DNA from: Propionibacteriales bacterium
GTDB lineage: Bacteria; Actinomycetota; Actinomycetes; Propionibacteriales; Nocardioidaceae
Reading direction: 5' to 3'
NCBI GenBank assembly: GCA_026392465.1
Contig: JAPLCA010000008.1
Coordinates: 62,001 to 126,000 of the forward strand
DNA: 64,000 nucleotides
The position numbers were made by a program, and so were the translations under genes. This document shows positions 43,244 to 51,655 of the stretch, one piece after another (within the stretch, counting starts at the first letter, position 1; every line of letters starts with the position of its first letter). The notes beneath the pieces are model-generated. The model ran no database searches. It was not told the DNA's origin and worked only from the letters and a program-made list of their open reading frames with translations.

Positions 43244-44244
43244 GCGCCAGCACCAGCGAGCGGACGTCCGCGGTGGGTCAGCGGCTCAGCCTCGGCAAGG
43301 CGATCAACGCCGGGCTCCGGGCGGCCATGGAGGCCGACCCGAAGGTGGTCGTCATGGGTGAGGACGTTGGCCCGCTGGGTGGCGTCTTCCGCGTGACGGA
43401 GGGTCTGCAGAAGGACTTCGGCGAGGACCGCGTCATCGACACGCCGCTCGGCGAGTCGGGCATCGTCGGCGCCGCCGTCGGCATGATGCTGCGCGGCTAC
43501 CGGCCGGTGATGGAGATCCAGTTCGACGGCTTCGTCTACCCGGCGTACGACCAGATCGTCAGCCAGGTGGCCAAGCTGCACGCCCGCAGCCAGGGCGTCG
43601 TGCGGATGCCGGCCGTCATCCGCATCCCGTTCGGTGGCGGCATCGGCGCGGTCGAGCACCACTCCGAGAGCCCCGAGGCGCAGTTCTGCCTCACGGCGGG
43701 CCTGCGCGTGGTGAGCCCGTCCAACGCGCACGACGCGTACTGGATGATCCAGCAGGCGGTCGCGAGCGACGACCCGGTCGTGTTCATGGAGCCGAAGCGT
43801 CGGTACTGGGACGCCGGGCCGGTCGGCCAGGAGAGCACGCCGCTGCACGCGTCGCAGGTGGTGCGCGACGGCCGCCACGCGACCCTGCTCGCCTACGGAC
43901 CCATGGTCCGCACGTGCCTGGAGTCGGCGGAGGCGGCCGCGGAGGACGGCGTCGACCTCGAGGTGATCGACCTGCGCACCCTCAGCCCGCTCGACCTCGG
44001 CCCCGTGCACGAGTCCGTCCGCCGCACCGGTCGCGCGGTCGTCGTGCACGAGGCGTCGCGCACGCTCGGCCTCGGTGCCGAGATCGCCGCGCGTGTGCAG
44101 GAGGAGTGCTTCTACTCCCTCGAGGCGCCCGTGCTGCGCGTCACCGGCTACGACCTGCCCTACCCGCCGAGTCGGGTGGAGGAGGAGTTCCTGCCCGACC
44201 TCGACCGTGTGCTCGACGCCGTCGACCGCGCGATGGCGTTCTGA
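43240..44244 (+). CDS. bkdB: branched-chain 2-oxoacid dehydrogenase E1 beta subunit
   Basis: The protein has 334 residues, normal for E1 beta. VVMGEDVGPLGGVFRVTEGL, DTPLGESGIVGAAVGM and RIPFGGGIGAVEHHSESPEA are the cofactor-facing segments, and the C-terminal domain has VIDLRTLSPLD and VHEASRTLGLGAEIAA. ATG 43240 overlaps the E1 alpha stop by 4 nt, consistent with 1:1 expression of the subunits. Confidence 0.88.
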   Translation: MSASTSERTSAVGQRLSLGKAINAGLRAAMEADPKVVVMGEDVGPLGGVFRVTEGLQKDFGEDRVIDTPLGESGIVGAAVGMMLRGYRPVMEIQFDGFVYPAYDQIVSQVAKLHARSQGVVRMPAVIRIPFGGGIGAVEHHSESPEAQFCLTAGLRVVSPSNAHDAYWMIQQAVASDDPVVFMEPKRRYWDAGPVGQESTPLHASQVVRDGRHATLLAYGPMVRTCLESAEAAAEDGVDLEVIDLRTLSPLDLGPVHESVRRTGRAVVVHEASRTLGLGAEIAARVQEECFYSLEAPVLRVTGYDLPYPPSRVEEEFLPDLDRVLDAVDRAMAF

Positions 44245-44261
44245 GAAGAGGGGGTGCATCG

Positions 44262-45626
44262 ATGAGCGAGTTCAGGCTGCCCGACGTGGGCGAGGGACTG
44301 ACCGAGGCCGAGGTGCTCACGTGGCACGTGGCCGTGGGCGACGTGGTCGAGGTCAACCAGACGATCGTCGACATCGAGACCGCGAAGTCGGTCGTGGAGC
44401 TGCCCAGCCCGTTCGCGGGCGAGGTGACGGCGTTGCTGGTGCCGGAGGGCACGACCGTGCCGGTGGGCACGCCGATCATCGCGATCGGCGGCCCCACGGG
44501 GCCCATCGTCCCCGACGACGCGTCGTCGCTGGTCGAGGGCGAGGCGTCGGCGGACGGGGAGGAGTCGGCGGAGGAGCCGGCGGTGCAGTCGGCGGGGGAG
44601 AAGCGTGAGCCCGTGCTCGTCGGCTACGGCGTGCGCACCGCGTCGACGCGTCGCCGTCGACGCAAGGGCGAGTCGGCGTCGGCACCGTCGGAGCCGGTCG
44701 AGGCCGCACTGGGCCGGGTGGCGACGATCGACCGTCGCGCGCTGGCGAAGCCGCCCGTGCGCAAGCTGGCCAAGGACCACGGCGTCGACCTGCTCGAGGT
44801 GCCCTGCGACGGCCCGGTCGTCACGCGGGCCGACGTCGAGGCGTTCATCGCCGGCCGACGTCCCGAGCCGCAGGCCGCGGCACCCACGTCGGCGCCGGTC
44901 GCCGCCGCGGACGGGGACACCCGCATTCCGGTCAAGGGCGTCCGCAAGGCGACGGCCCAGGCGATGGTCAGCTCGGCGTTCACCGCACCGCACGTCACCG
45001 AGTGGGTGACGCTCGACGTGAGCGCGACGATGGAGCTCGTCGAGCGGCTCAAGTCCGACCGTCGGTTCGCCGGTGTGAAGGTGTCGCCGACGCTCGTCGT
45101 CGCGAAGGCCGTCTGCCTCGCGCTGACCCGCACGCCCGAGCTGAACGCCAGCTGGGACGAGGCCACGCAGGAGATCGTGCTGAAGAGGTCGGTGAACCTC
45201 GGCGTCGCCGCGGCCACCGACCGCGGGCTGGTGGTGCCGAACATCCCCGGTGCCGACCGGATGACGCTGCTCGAGCTGGCCGAGGCGCTCGGCGAGCTCA
45301 CCGCCACGGCACGCGCGGGTCGCACCCAGCCGGCGCAGATGAGCGGCGGCACGTTCACGATCACCAACGTCGGCGTGTTCGGCGTCGACGCGGGCACGCC
45401 CATCCTCAACCCGGGCGAGACCGGCATCCTGTGCGTCGGCCAGATCGACCGGCGTCCGTGGGTCACGGGAACACCCGGCGGGGCTGACGAGAGGGTCGAG
45501 CCGCGGTGGGTCACCACGCTCGCGGTGAGCTTCGACCACCGGGTCGTCGACGGCCAGCAGGGTTCGCGCTTCCTCGCCGACGTGGCGTCGATCCTGCGCG
45601 ACCCCGCCCTCGCCCTCACCTTCTGA
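44262..45626 (+). CDS. bkdC: 2-oxoacid dehydrogenase E2 component (lipoyl acyltransferase)
   Basis: The protein has 454 residues. A single lipoyl domain (1-80) carries Lys42 in IETAKSVVEL. An acidic linker and a Lys/Arg-rich stretch lead to the peripheral-subunit-binding domain (KPPVRKLAKDHGVDL, about 164-200). The catalytic domain ends with SFDHRVVDG, in which His426 is the catalytic residue. It moves the acyl group to CoA and forms the core of the complex. The gene lies 17 nt after E1 beta. No E3 (lipoamide dehydrogenase) gene is nearby, so that subunit is shared. Confidence 0.88.
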   Translation: MSEFRLPDVGEGLTEAEVLTWHVAVGDVVEVNQTIVDIETAKSVVELPSPFAGEVTALLVPEGTTVPVGTPIIAIGGPTGPIVPDDASSLVEGEASADGEESAEEPAVQSAGEKREPVLVGYGVRTASTRRRRRKGESASAPSEPVEAALGRVATIDRRALAKPPVRKLAKDHGVDLLEVPCDGPVVTRADVEAFIAGRRPEPQAAAPTSAPVAAADGDTRIPVKGVRKATAQAMVSSAFTAPHVTEWVTLDVSATMELVERLKSDRRFAGVKVSPTLVVAKAVCLALTRTPELNASWDEATQEIVLKRSVNLGVAAATDRGLVVPNIPGADRMTLLELAEALGELTATARAGRTQPAQMSGGTFTITNVGVFGVDAGTPILNPGETGILCVGQIDRRPWVTGTPGGADERVEPRWVTTLAVSFDHRVVDGQQGSRFLADVASILRDPALALTF

Positions 45627-45633
45627 CCGGGGC

Positions 45634-45665
45634 TGCCCTTTGGGTTGGGCCCAACCCCAAGGGCA
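45634..45665. terminator. 32-bp palindrome after the bkd operon
   Basis: TGCCCTTTGGGTTGGG and CCCAACCCCAAGGGCA are complementary with one mismatch and no spacer, 8 nt after the E2 stop. The next gene converges, so a shared terminator is likely. Two GGTGGGACGC copies follow at about 45684-45714. No gene lies in this 96-bp gap. Confidence 0.6.
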
Positions 45666-45722
45666 ACCCCCCAACGCAGTGCTGGGGTGGGACGCACCCT
45701 TGGAGGTGGGACGCCCGCCCGG

Positions 45723-46436
45723 TCAGGCGGGGAGGCGCTCGCCCGCCTCGACGACGTCGGTGATCGTGTTGCCCGGCGATGCGAGGGGGCAGCGCCAGCG
45801 GTCGTCGTAGCGGCACGACGGGTGGTAGGCGAAGTTCAGGTCGAGCACGACCGTGCCGCCGTCGGCGCCCCCGCCGTGCTCGACTGCCGCCCGGGGCCCG
45901 GCACCCCCGCCGTGCCCGGCTGCCGCGCTCTGCTGGTCTGCAGCGGGCCCGGCACCCCCGCCGAGCCACGACCCCTTGGCCGTGTCGAGCAGGTAGCGTC
46001 CCGCGCCGTACGACGCGGCGCCGTCTGCGCGGCCCGACGTCGCGTCGCGCAGGGGCACGAAGATGCCGCCGGCGTACTGCAGGAGCGTCCAGACGTCGAG
46101 CGTCGAGCCGGTGGGCAGCTCGAGCCTGCCCGTCCGCCGCATCGTCACGTCGCCGTCGCCACCCCCGTCGACGACGCGCTCGTCGGGGTCCGTCGCGTCG
46201 GTCGGTGGGGGCAGGAGCGGCAGCTCGAAGCGCCACGCCGGGTCGTAGGGCCAGTAGGGCAGGCCCGTCTCGCGCAGCGGGTCGCGGGCCGGCAACGGCG
46301 ACTGCGGGTGGCTGCGGAACAGCTCGTCGCGACCCTGCCGCCAGGTGGCGTGCCCCCGTTCGGGGTCGGGGTCCGCGCGGACCTGCTCGTAGAGCGCGGC
46401 CACGCGCACCCGCCAGTCGACCAAGGTCAGCAGCAC
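45723..46436 (-). CDS. DUF1684 family protein with a Gly/Ala-rich insert
   Basis: GTG 46436 gives 237 residues. Family marks are the N-terminal WRQGRDELFRSHPQSPL, LPYWPYDPAWRFELPL, LDLNFAYHPSCRYDDRWRCP and the PGN motif close to the end. These are the conserved parts of DUF1684, whose function is unknown. Between residues about 157 and 193 is an unusual low-complexity insert with AGP and HGGGA repeats, from a locally repeated GC-rich DNA segment (about 45872-45965). The start lies 10 nt after the stop of the DUF1275 gene. Confidence 0.75.
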   Translation of the reverse strand: MLLTLVDWRVRVAALYEQVRADPDPERGHATWRQGRDELFRSHPQSPLPARDPLRETGLPYWPYDPAWRFELPLLPPPTDATDPDERVVDGGGDGDVTMRRTGRLELPTGSTLDVWTLLQYAGGIFVPLRDATSGRADGAASYGAGRYLLDTAKGSWLGGGAGPAADQQSAAAGHGGGAGPRAAVEHGGGADGGTVVLDLNFAYHPSCRYDDRWRCPLASPGNTITDVVEAGERLPA

Positions 46437-46446
46437 ACCGCCCAAA

Positions 46447-47139
46447 CTACGATGCGGACGCCGGGACCGCAGCCCGCGCGTGCAGCGCACCCACCACGCA
46501 CACGACCAGCGTGATCGCGGCCGCGAGCAGCAGACCGGCCCCCAGGTGCCAGCGCAGCAGCGCGGCACCCGCCGCCGCACCCGCGAGGATCAGCACCACC
46601 GCGGCCACGCGACGACCCGACCCGCCACCCTTGCCGTTCCCGAGCACGGAGTCGGCGGCCAGGCCCGTGATCGTCGACGTGACGACCACGGTGGTGACGT
46701 CCTTGACGGCGATGAACCGGGCGGTCGCGGCCTGCAGGCCCATCGCCGCGCCCAGCAGCGTCGTGATGACGACCTGTCCCACGTGACCGACCTCGTCGCC
46801 GACCACGAACAGCACGACGCCGAGCGCGAGGATCGACGCACCGACGCAGGCGATCAGCGTCGTCGTGCGGGCCGACCACCCGGTCCGCGCGCCCTTCAGC
46901 ACCCGACCGCCGAGCGCGGCCCCCGCCAGGAACCCGACCAGCGCGAGCGCCGGTCCGAGGATCGGGAGGTCGTCGGCGCCCACGACCGCCATGCCGAGGA
47001 TCACGACGTTGCCGGTCATGTTGCCGGTGAACACGCGGTCGAGCCCGAGGTAGCCGACCGCGTCGATCACCCCCGTCGAGAAGGTGAGGGCGAGCATGAG
47101 GACGAGGTTCATCCGGTCGGACGGGATGCGGCGCAGCAT
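46447..47139 (-). CDS. DUF1275 (YoaK-like) membrane protein
   Basis: The protein has 230 residues with six hydrophobic segments. LTFSTGVIDAVGYLGLDRVFTGNMTGN is the family signature, with AAMGLQAATARFIAVKDVTTVVVTST in the second half. The function is unknown; it is probably a transporter. CAGAAT (47146-47151 on the minus strand) ends 6 nt before ATG 47139. It is divergent from the FmdA-type gene. Confidence 0.85.
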   Translation of the reverse strand: MLRRIPSDRMNLVLMLALTFSTGVIDAVGYLGLDRVFTGNMTGNVVILGMAVVGADDLPILGPALALVGFLAGAALGGRVLKGARTGWSARTTTLIACVGASILALGVVLFVVGDEVGHVGQVVITTLLGAAMGLQAATARFIAVKDVTTVVVTSTITGLAADSVLGNGKGGGSGRRVAAVVLILAGAAAGAALLRWHLGAGLLLAAAITLVVCVVGALHARAAVPASAS

Positions 47140-47181
47140 CCCCAGATTCTGACGGTGCGGTCGGGCGGGGTCGTGGCCGGG

Positions 47182-47201
47182 ATGTCACGAGTCCGTGACA
47201 T
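47182..47201. promoter_or_regulatory. ATGTCACG-N4-CGTGACAT palindrome, operator before the purine island
   Basis: The 8-bp arms are perfect. Read another way the site contains GTCAC-N6-GTGAC (47184-47199), two GlnR-type half-sites at 11-bp spacing. A -10-like TAGGGT at 47210-47215 follows, 8 nt before the FmdA-type start. Either GlnR or the island's own regulator could bind here. Confidence 0.5.
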
Positions 47202-47223
47202 GGGGTCTCTAGGGTCTCCGTCC

Positions 47224-48318
47224 ATGACCACCCACCAGGGCCCCCCGCGCAGCACGCCGCTCGACGCCGCACCTCTCCACACGGGCACCGGCGTCCCGTC
47301 CGGCGCGACCTACCTGCCGTCCACGGCCGGCCACGTGCTGTGGGGCCGCCTGCCCTGCGCCACCGACCGCGCCGTGCTGTCCGTCGACCCGGGCGACGAG
47401 GTCGTGGTCGACACGATCAGCCACGAGGGCATCCTCGAGGACCAGGGCCGCGACCCGCGCGCGTTCTTCGAGCCGTACGGCGTCGACGTGCTCGACGACG
47501 CGGTGGCGCTCGCCGCGTCCGGCTACCCGCGGACGTTCGGGGTCGACGGACCGCACGTGGTCACCGGCCCGATCGAGGTCCGCGGCGCACGTCCGGGCGA
47601 CCTGCTGGCCATGACGCTCGTCGACGCCCAGCAGCGGGTGCCGTACGGCGTCGTCTCGAACCGGCACGGCAAGGGTGCGCTGCCGGGCGAGTACCCGCTC
47701 GACGGCGACGTGTTCAGCGTGTTCGCCCGCGCCGAGGGCGACACCGGGGTGATGGCGTACGGCCCGGACGACGCGCGCACCGTACGGTTCCCGCTCGCGC
47801 CCTTCCTCGGCATCATGGGCGTCGCGGTCGCCGGCGACGAGCGGCCGCACACCGTGCCGCCCGGCGCGCACGGCGGCAACCTCGACATCAACCTGCTCAC
47901 CGCGGGGGCGACGCTCTACCTGCCCGTGCAGGTGGCTGGCGCGCTCGCCTACGTCGGCGACCCGCACTTCGCGCAGGGTGGCGGGGAGGTCGCGCTCACC
48001 GCGATGGAGGCGTCGCTGCGGGCGACGGTGCGCCTCGACGTGGTGCCGCGCGAGGAGGCGGTGGCGCAGTTCGGCGAGCTGGTCGGCCCGCTGGCGCGCA
48101 CCCGCGAGTACCTCGTGCCGACGGGTCTCGACCCCGACCTCGACGTCGCGACCCAGAACTGCGTGCGTGCGGCGGTCGGTCTGCTGCAGGCGCGTTACGG
48201 GATGGACCCGCGGCATGCGTACGCGTACCTGAGCGCGGCCACCGACTTCGACATCAGCCAGGTGGTCGACGTGGTCAAGGGCGTGCACGCACGGATCCGG
48301 CTGGCGGACTTCGCGTGA
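47224..48318 (+). CDS. acetamidase/formamidase (FmdA/AmdA) family amide hydrolase
   Basis: The protein has 364 residues. GDEVVVDTISHEG, the GPIEVRGARPGDLLAM core and HGGNLDINLLTAGATLYLPV are typical of the formamidase/acetamidase fold; VGDPHFAQGGGEV contains metal-ligand candidates. Known members hydrolyse formamide or acetamide. Here it is coupled by a GTGA overlap to an amidase fusion and leads the purine island, so an amide arising late in purine breakdown (for example oxamate) is a plausible substrate. That assignment is inference from position. Confidence 0.83.
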   Translation: MTTHQGPPRSTPLDAAPLHTGTGVPSGATYLPSTAGHVLWGRLPCATDRAVLSVDPGDEVVVDTISHEGILEDQGRDPRAFFEPYGVDVLDDAVALAASGYPRTFGVDGPHVVTGPIEVRGARPGDLLAMTLVDAQQRVPYGVVSNRHGKGALPGEYPLDGDVFSVFARAEGDTGVMAYGPDDARTVRFPLAPFLGIMGVAVAGDERPHTVPPGAHGGNLDINLLTAGATLYLPVQVAGALAYVGDPHFAQGGGEVALTAMEASLRATVRLDVVPREEAVAQFGELVGPLARTREYLVPTGLDPDLDVATQNCVRAAVGLLQARYGMDPRHAYAYLSAATDFDISQVVDVVKGVHARIRLADFA

Positions 48319-49838
48319 GCGACGACGCGCCCGAGGGGCTGCTCGAGGCCTTCTGGGCCTACGAGAAGGCGCTCATGTCCGACGACCTGGAGACGCTCGA
48401 CGCCCTCTTCGCCGACCGTCCCGACACGCTGCGCGGCGACGCCGCCGGCCTGCTCGTCGGCCACGAGACGATCAGCCGCTTCCGCGGGTCGCGCGGTGGC
48501 GCACCGCGGCGGACGATCGCCGAGGTGCACGTGCGGGTGGTCGACCCGACCCACGCGCTCGTCGTCGCGGTGACCGCGCCGGAGCGTGGCGGCCGTGGCC
48601 AGCAGACGCAGCTGTGGGAGCGGACCGAGGTGGGCTGGCAGGTCACGGCCGCGCACGTCGCGGTGCCGGCGCCGGCCGTCGACACCCGGGTCTGGCGGGC
48701 GGTCGGCGACCCGCTCGTCCGGCCCGGGTCGGGGCCGCTGTCGGGCGAGAGCGTCGCGGTGAAGGACCTGTTCGCCGTCGCCGGGCAGCCGGTCGGCGCC
48801 GGCAACCCGACCTGGGCCGCCCACGCGCCCGTCGAGTCGAGCCACGCCTGGGCCGTGCATGCCCTGCTGGGCGCCGGTGCGTCGGTGCGCGGCATCGCCC
48901 GCACCGACGAGTTCGCGTACAGCCTGGCCGGCACGAACGCGCACTTCGGCACCCCGCCGAACCCCCGGGCGCCCGGACGCATCTCCGGTGGCTCGTCCTC
49001 GGGATCGGCGTCGGCCGTCGCCCTCGGCCACGCGACGGTCGGGCTGGGCACCGACACCGGCGGCTCCATCCGGGTCCCCGCCGCCTACCAGGGCCTGTAC
49101 GGGATGCGACCGACGCACGGCAGCGTGCCGACCGCCGGGCTGATGCCGCTCGCGCCGTCGTTCGACACGGTGGGGTGGATGACCCGCGACGCGAGCCTGC
49201 TGCGCCGGGTCGGGGCCGTGCTGCTGCCCAACGCCGCGCCCCGCCCGCTGCGCGACGTCGTGGTGGTGCCCGAGCTCATGGCTCTCGCGTCGCCCGACGT
49301 GCGAGTGGCGATCGAGACGTTCCTCGAGGACGGTCCGCGAGGCGCCGGCTGGGGCGGTGACGGCGGCACCCTCGTCGAGGAGTCCTGGGACCTGCCGGCG
49401 GAGTGGCCGGAGGTGTTCCGGGTGCACCAGGCGGCACAGGCCTGGCAGAGCCACGGCTGGTGGCTGCGCACCCGCCTGGACTCCCTGGGCGCCGACGTGC
49501 GGAGCCGCTTCGAGATGGCCGCCGAGATCGACCACGACGCCGCCGTGCAGGCCGCGGACGACGCGGCCCGGGCGCGGGACGCGGTGCGGCGTCTCGTCGG
49601 CGACCGCGTGGTGGTCCTGCCGTCGGCACCGACGGTGGCGCCGGAGCTGGGGGCCGACCTCGGCGAGGTGCGTGCGGCCACCCTGCGCCTGACCTGCGTG
49701 GCCGGGCTCGGCGGCCTCCCGGCGGTCAGCGTCCCGCTCACCACGGCCGACGGCCTGCCGTGCGGTGTCTGCCTCGTGGGACCGCCCCGCCGCGACCTCG
49801 ACCTGCTCGACCTCGTGGCGGGTCCGCTCCGCTCGTGA
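48315..49838 (+). CDS. AtzH-like domain fused to amidase-signature hydrolase (HpxZ-HpxY-like)
   Basis: The protein has 507 residues. Residues 1-120 form an NTF2-like domain of the AtzH/DUF3225 type (LLEAFWAYEKALMSDDLE, RGDAAGLLVGHETISRFR, TQLWERTEVGWQV). The rest is an amidase-signature enzyme with the triad Lys150 (VAVKDLF), cis-Ser227 (GGSSSGSA) and nucleophile Ser251 (TDTGGSIRVP); the 24-residue Ser-Ser spacing equals that of FAAH. In Klebsiella purine clusters these two parts are separate proteins (HpxZ, HpxY) and in cyanurate degradation AtzH and AtzE. A ureido or oxalurate-type substrate is likely. GTG 48315 overlaps the preceding stop. Confidence 0.82.
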   Translation: MSDDAPEGLLEAFWAYEKALMSDDLETLDALFADRPDTLRGDAAGLLVGHETISRFRGSRGGAPRRTIAEVHVRVVDPTHALVVAVTAPERGGRGQQTQLWERTEVGWQVTAAHVAVPAPAVDTRVWRAVGDPLVRPGSGPLSGESVAVKDLFAVAGQPVGAGNPTWAAHAPVESSHAWAVHALLGAGASVRGIARTDEFAYSLAGTNAHFGTPPNPRAPGRISGGSSSGSASAVALGHATVGLGTDTGGSIRVPAAYQGLYGMRPTHGSVPTAGLMPLAPSFDTVGWMTRDASLLRRVGAVLLPNAAPRPLRDVVVVPELMALASPDVRVAIETFLEDGPRGAGWGGDGGTLVEESWDLPAEWPEVFRVHQAAQAWQSHGWWLRTRLDSLGADVRSRFEMAAEIDHDAAVQAADDAARARDAVRRLVGDRVVVLPSAPTVAPELGADLGEVRAATLRLTCVAGLGGLPAVSVPLTTADGLPCGVCLVGPPRRDLDLLDLVAGPLRS

Positions 49839-49848
49839 GGCGGTGTCC

Positions 49849-49886
49849 GTTACCCGGATGAAACGCGGGTTGCACGAGACGTAACA
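49849..49886 (+). promoter_or_regulatory. GlnR-like box before uraD
   Basis: GTTAC-N6-GAAAC (49849-49864) matches the GlnR consensus GTnAC-N6-GAAAC exactly. At the same 11-bp step, TGCAC and TAACA follow as weak half-sites. A -10-like TAGCGT lies at 49896-49901. GlnR is the actinobacterial regulator of nitrogen metabolism, so this suggests induction of urate use under nitrogen limitation. Confidence 0.6.
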
Positions 49887-49925
49887 CGATGGTCCTAGCG
49901 TTCCTCGGGACGAGGGAGGGACCAC

Positions 49926-50417
49926 GTGGACATCACGACGTTCGACACGGCCGACGCCGACCAGGCCGAGGCCGTGCTGCGCACCTGCGCCGACGTCGAC
50001 GCGTGGGTCGACGCCCTCGTCGCGGGGCGCCCCTACGGGAGCGTCGCGGCGCTCGTGGCACGGGCCGACGCGCTGGCCGCGGGCTGGACGGGAGCGCAGG
50101 TCGAGGCCGCGCTCGCCGACCACCCGCGCATCGGGGAGCGGCACGTCGGCACGGGTCGCAGCGCCGACCTCTCCGGACGCGAGCAGTCCGGTGTCGACCG
50201 CTCCGCCGACACCGCGGCGCGGCTCGCGGCGGGCAATGCCGCCTACGAGGAGCGGTTCGACCGGATCTTCCTCGTGCGCGCGGCCGGTCGCAGCGCCGAC
50301 GAGATCCTCGCCCTGCTCGAGCAGCGGCTCACGAACGACCCCGACACGGAGCTGGCGGTCACCGCAGGCCAGCTCCGCGAGATCGCCCTGCTGCGGCTGG
50401 AGGACACGTTCGCATGA
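49926..50417 (+). CDS. uraD: OHCU decarboxylase (2-oxo-4-hydroxy-4-carboxy-5-ureidoimidazoline decarboxylase)
   Basis: The protein has 163 residues, all helical. The catalytic motif HPRIGE puts the catalytic His at 66, followed by EQSGV and NAAYEERFDRIFLVRAAGRSADEIL. It catalyses the last step from urate to S-allantoin, decarboxylating OHCU. GTG 49926 is preceded by GGGAGGG. It is first in the operon uraD-uraH-uricase and overlaps uraH by 4 nt. Confidence 0.9.
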   Translation: MDITTFDTADADQAEAVLRTCADVDAWVDALVAGRPYGSVAALVARADALAAGWTGAQVEAALADHPRIGERHVGTGRSADLSGREQSGVDRSADTAARLAAGNAAYEERFDRIFLVRAAGRSADEILALLEQRLTNDPDTELAVTAGQLREIALLRLEDTFA

Positions 50418-50719
50418 CCACCCTCTCCACCCACGTGCTCGACGCCGCGCTCGGGCGCCCCGCGGCCGGCCTCGTCGTCTCGCTCGACGACGCGGTCACC
50501 GCGACCACCGACGCCGACGGTCGCATCCGCTTCGACGACCCCGTCGACGTCGGGGTCCACGAGCTCGTCTTCGCGACCGGTCCCTGGTTCGCCGACCAGG
50601 ACCGCAGCACCTTCTACCCCGTCGTGCGCGTCGCGTTCGAGGCGGGGGCGGGCCAGGAGCACCACCACGTGGCGCTGCTGCTGAGCCCGTTCGCCTACAC
50701 CACCTACCGAGGGAGCTGA
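50414..50719 (+). CDS. uraH: 5-hydroxyisourate hydrolase
   Basis: The protein has 101 residues. LSTHVLDAALGRPA at the N-terminus, the central FYPVV segment and the C-terminal tetrapeptide YRGS (98-101) are diagnostic of the transthyretin-like HIU hydrolase. It opens the 5-hydroxyisourate made by uricase to OHCU. It is coupled to uraD by an ATGA overlap and followed 2 nt later by the uricase start. Confidence 0.92.
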   Translation: MTTLSTHVLDAALGRPAAGLVVSLDDAVTATTDADGRIRFDDPVDVGVHELVFATGPWFADQDRSTFYPVVRVAFEAGAGQEHHHVALLLSPFAYTTYRGS

Positions 50720-50721
50720 CC

Positions 50722-51624
50722 ATGGCGACGGGCGACATCGTCCTGGGACCGAACCAGTACGGGAAGGCCGAGAACCGGCTGGTGCGGATCACCCGCGACA
50801 CCGACCGGCACGAGATCGAGGACCTCAACGTCACCTCGCAGCTGCGGGGCGACTTCGTGGCGTGCCACGTCGACGGCGACAACAGCCAGGTCGTCGCCAC
50901 CGACACGCAGAAGAACACCGTGTACGCCTTCGCCGAGCAGCACGGCATCGGCTCGCCCGAGCAGTTCCTGCTGACCCTGGGGGAGCACTTCGTCACCAGC
51001 TTCGACTGGGTCTCCGGCGGACGCTGGGAGGCTGAGCTCTACGCGTGGGAGCGCATCGCCGTCGGCGGCCGGCCGCACGACCACTCCTTCGTCCGCACGG
51101 GCCAGGAGGTCCGCACCGCCCTCGTGCAGAAGGACGGCGAGCAGACGTGGGTCCTGGCGGGGTTCAAGGACGCGACGGTCCTCAAGTCGACCGGCTCGGA
51201 GTTCCACGGGTTCCCCCGCGACCAGTACACGACGCTGCGCGAGACCACCGACCGCATCCTCGCCACGTCGGTCACGGCGTGGTGGCGCTACAGCAGCACC
51301 GACGTCGACTGGAACGCCCGCTACGACGCCGTGAAGACGGTCCTGCTCGAGACGTTCGCGAGCGTGCACTCCCTCGCCCTGCAGCAGACCATCTTCGCGA
51401 TGGGGCGGGCCGTCCTGGAGCAGTTCGACGACGTCGCCGAGATCAAGCTGTCGTGCCCCAACAAGCACCACTTCCTGGTCGACCTCGAGCCGTTCGGGCT
51501 CGACAACCCGAACGAGGTCTTCTTCGCCGCCGACCGCCCGTACGGGCTCATCCAGGCCACCGTCCAGCGCGAGGGCGCCCCGCAGGCCCCGCAGGCCTGG
51601 GCCACCGTGCCCGGCTTCTGCTGA
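50722..51624 (+). CDS. uox: urate oxidase (cofactor-free uricase)
   Basis: The protein has 300 residues with two T-fold domains. TDTQKNTVYAFA holds the catalytic Thr/Lys region of the first, while LQQTIFAMGRAVLEQFDDVAEI and SCPNKHHFLVDL mark the second. It oxidises urate with O2 to 5-hydroxyisourate. No C-terminal peroxisome-like tail is present. The order decarboxylase-hydrolase-uricase packs the three urate-to-allantoin steps together. Confidence 0.93.
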   Translation: MATGDIVLGPNQYGKAENRLVRITRDTDRHEIEDLNVTSQLRGDFVACHVDGDNSQVVATDTQKNTVYAFAEQHGIGSPEQFLLTLGEHFVTSFDWVSGGRWEAELYAWERIAVGGRPHDHSFVRTGQEVRTALVQKDGEQTWVLAGFKDATVLKSTGSEFHGFPRDQYTTLRETTDRILATSVTAWWRYSSTDVDWNARYDAVKTVLLETFASVHSLALQQTIFAMGRAVLEQFDDVAEIKLSCPNKHHFLVDLEPFGLDNPNEVFFAADRPYGLIQATVQREGAPQAPQAWATVPGFC

Positions 51625-51655
51625 GCCCACCGACCCCACGAGAGCGAGCACGACG

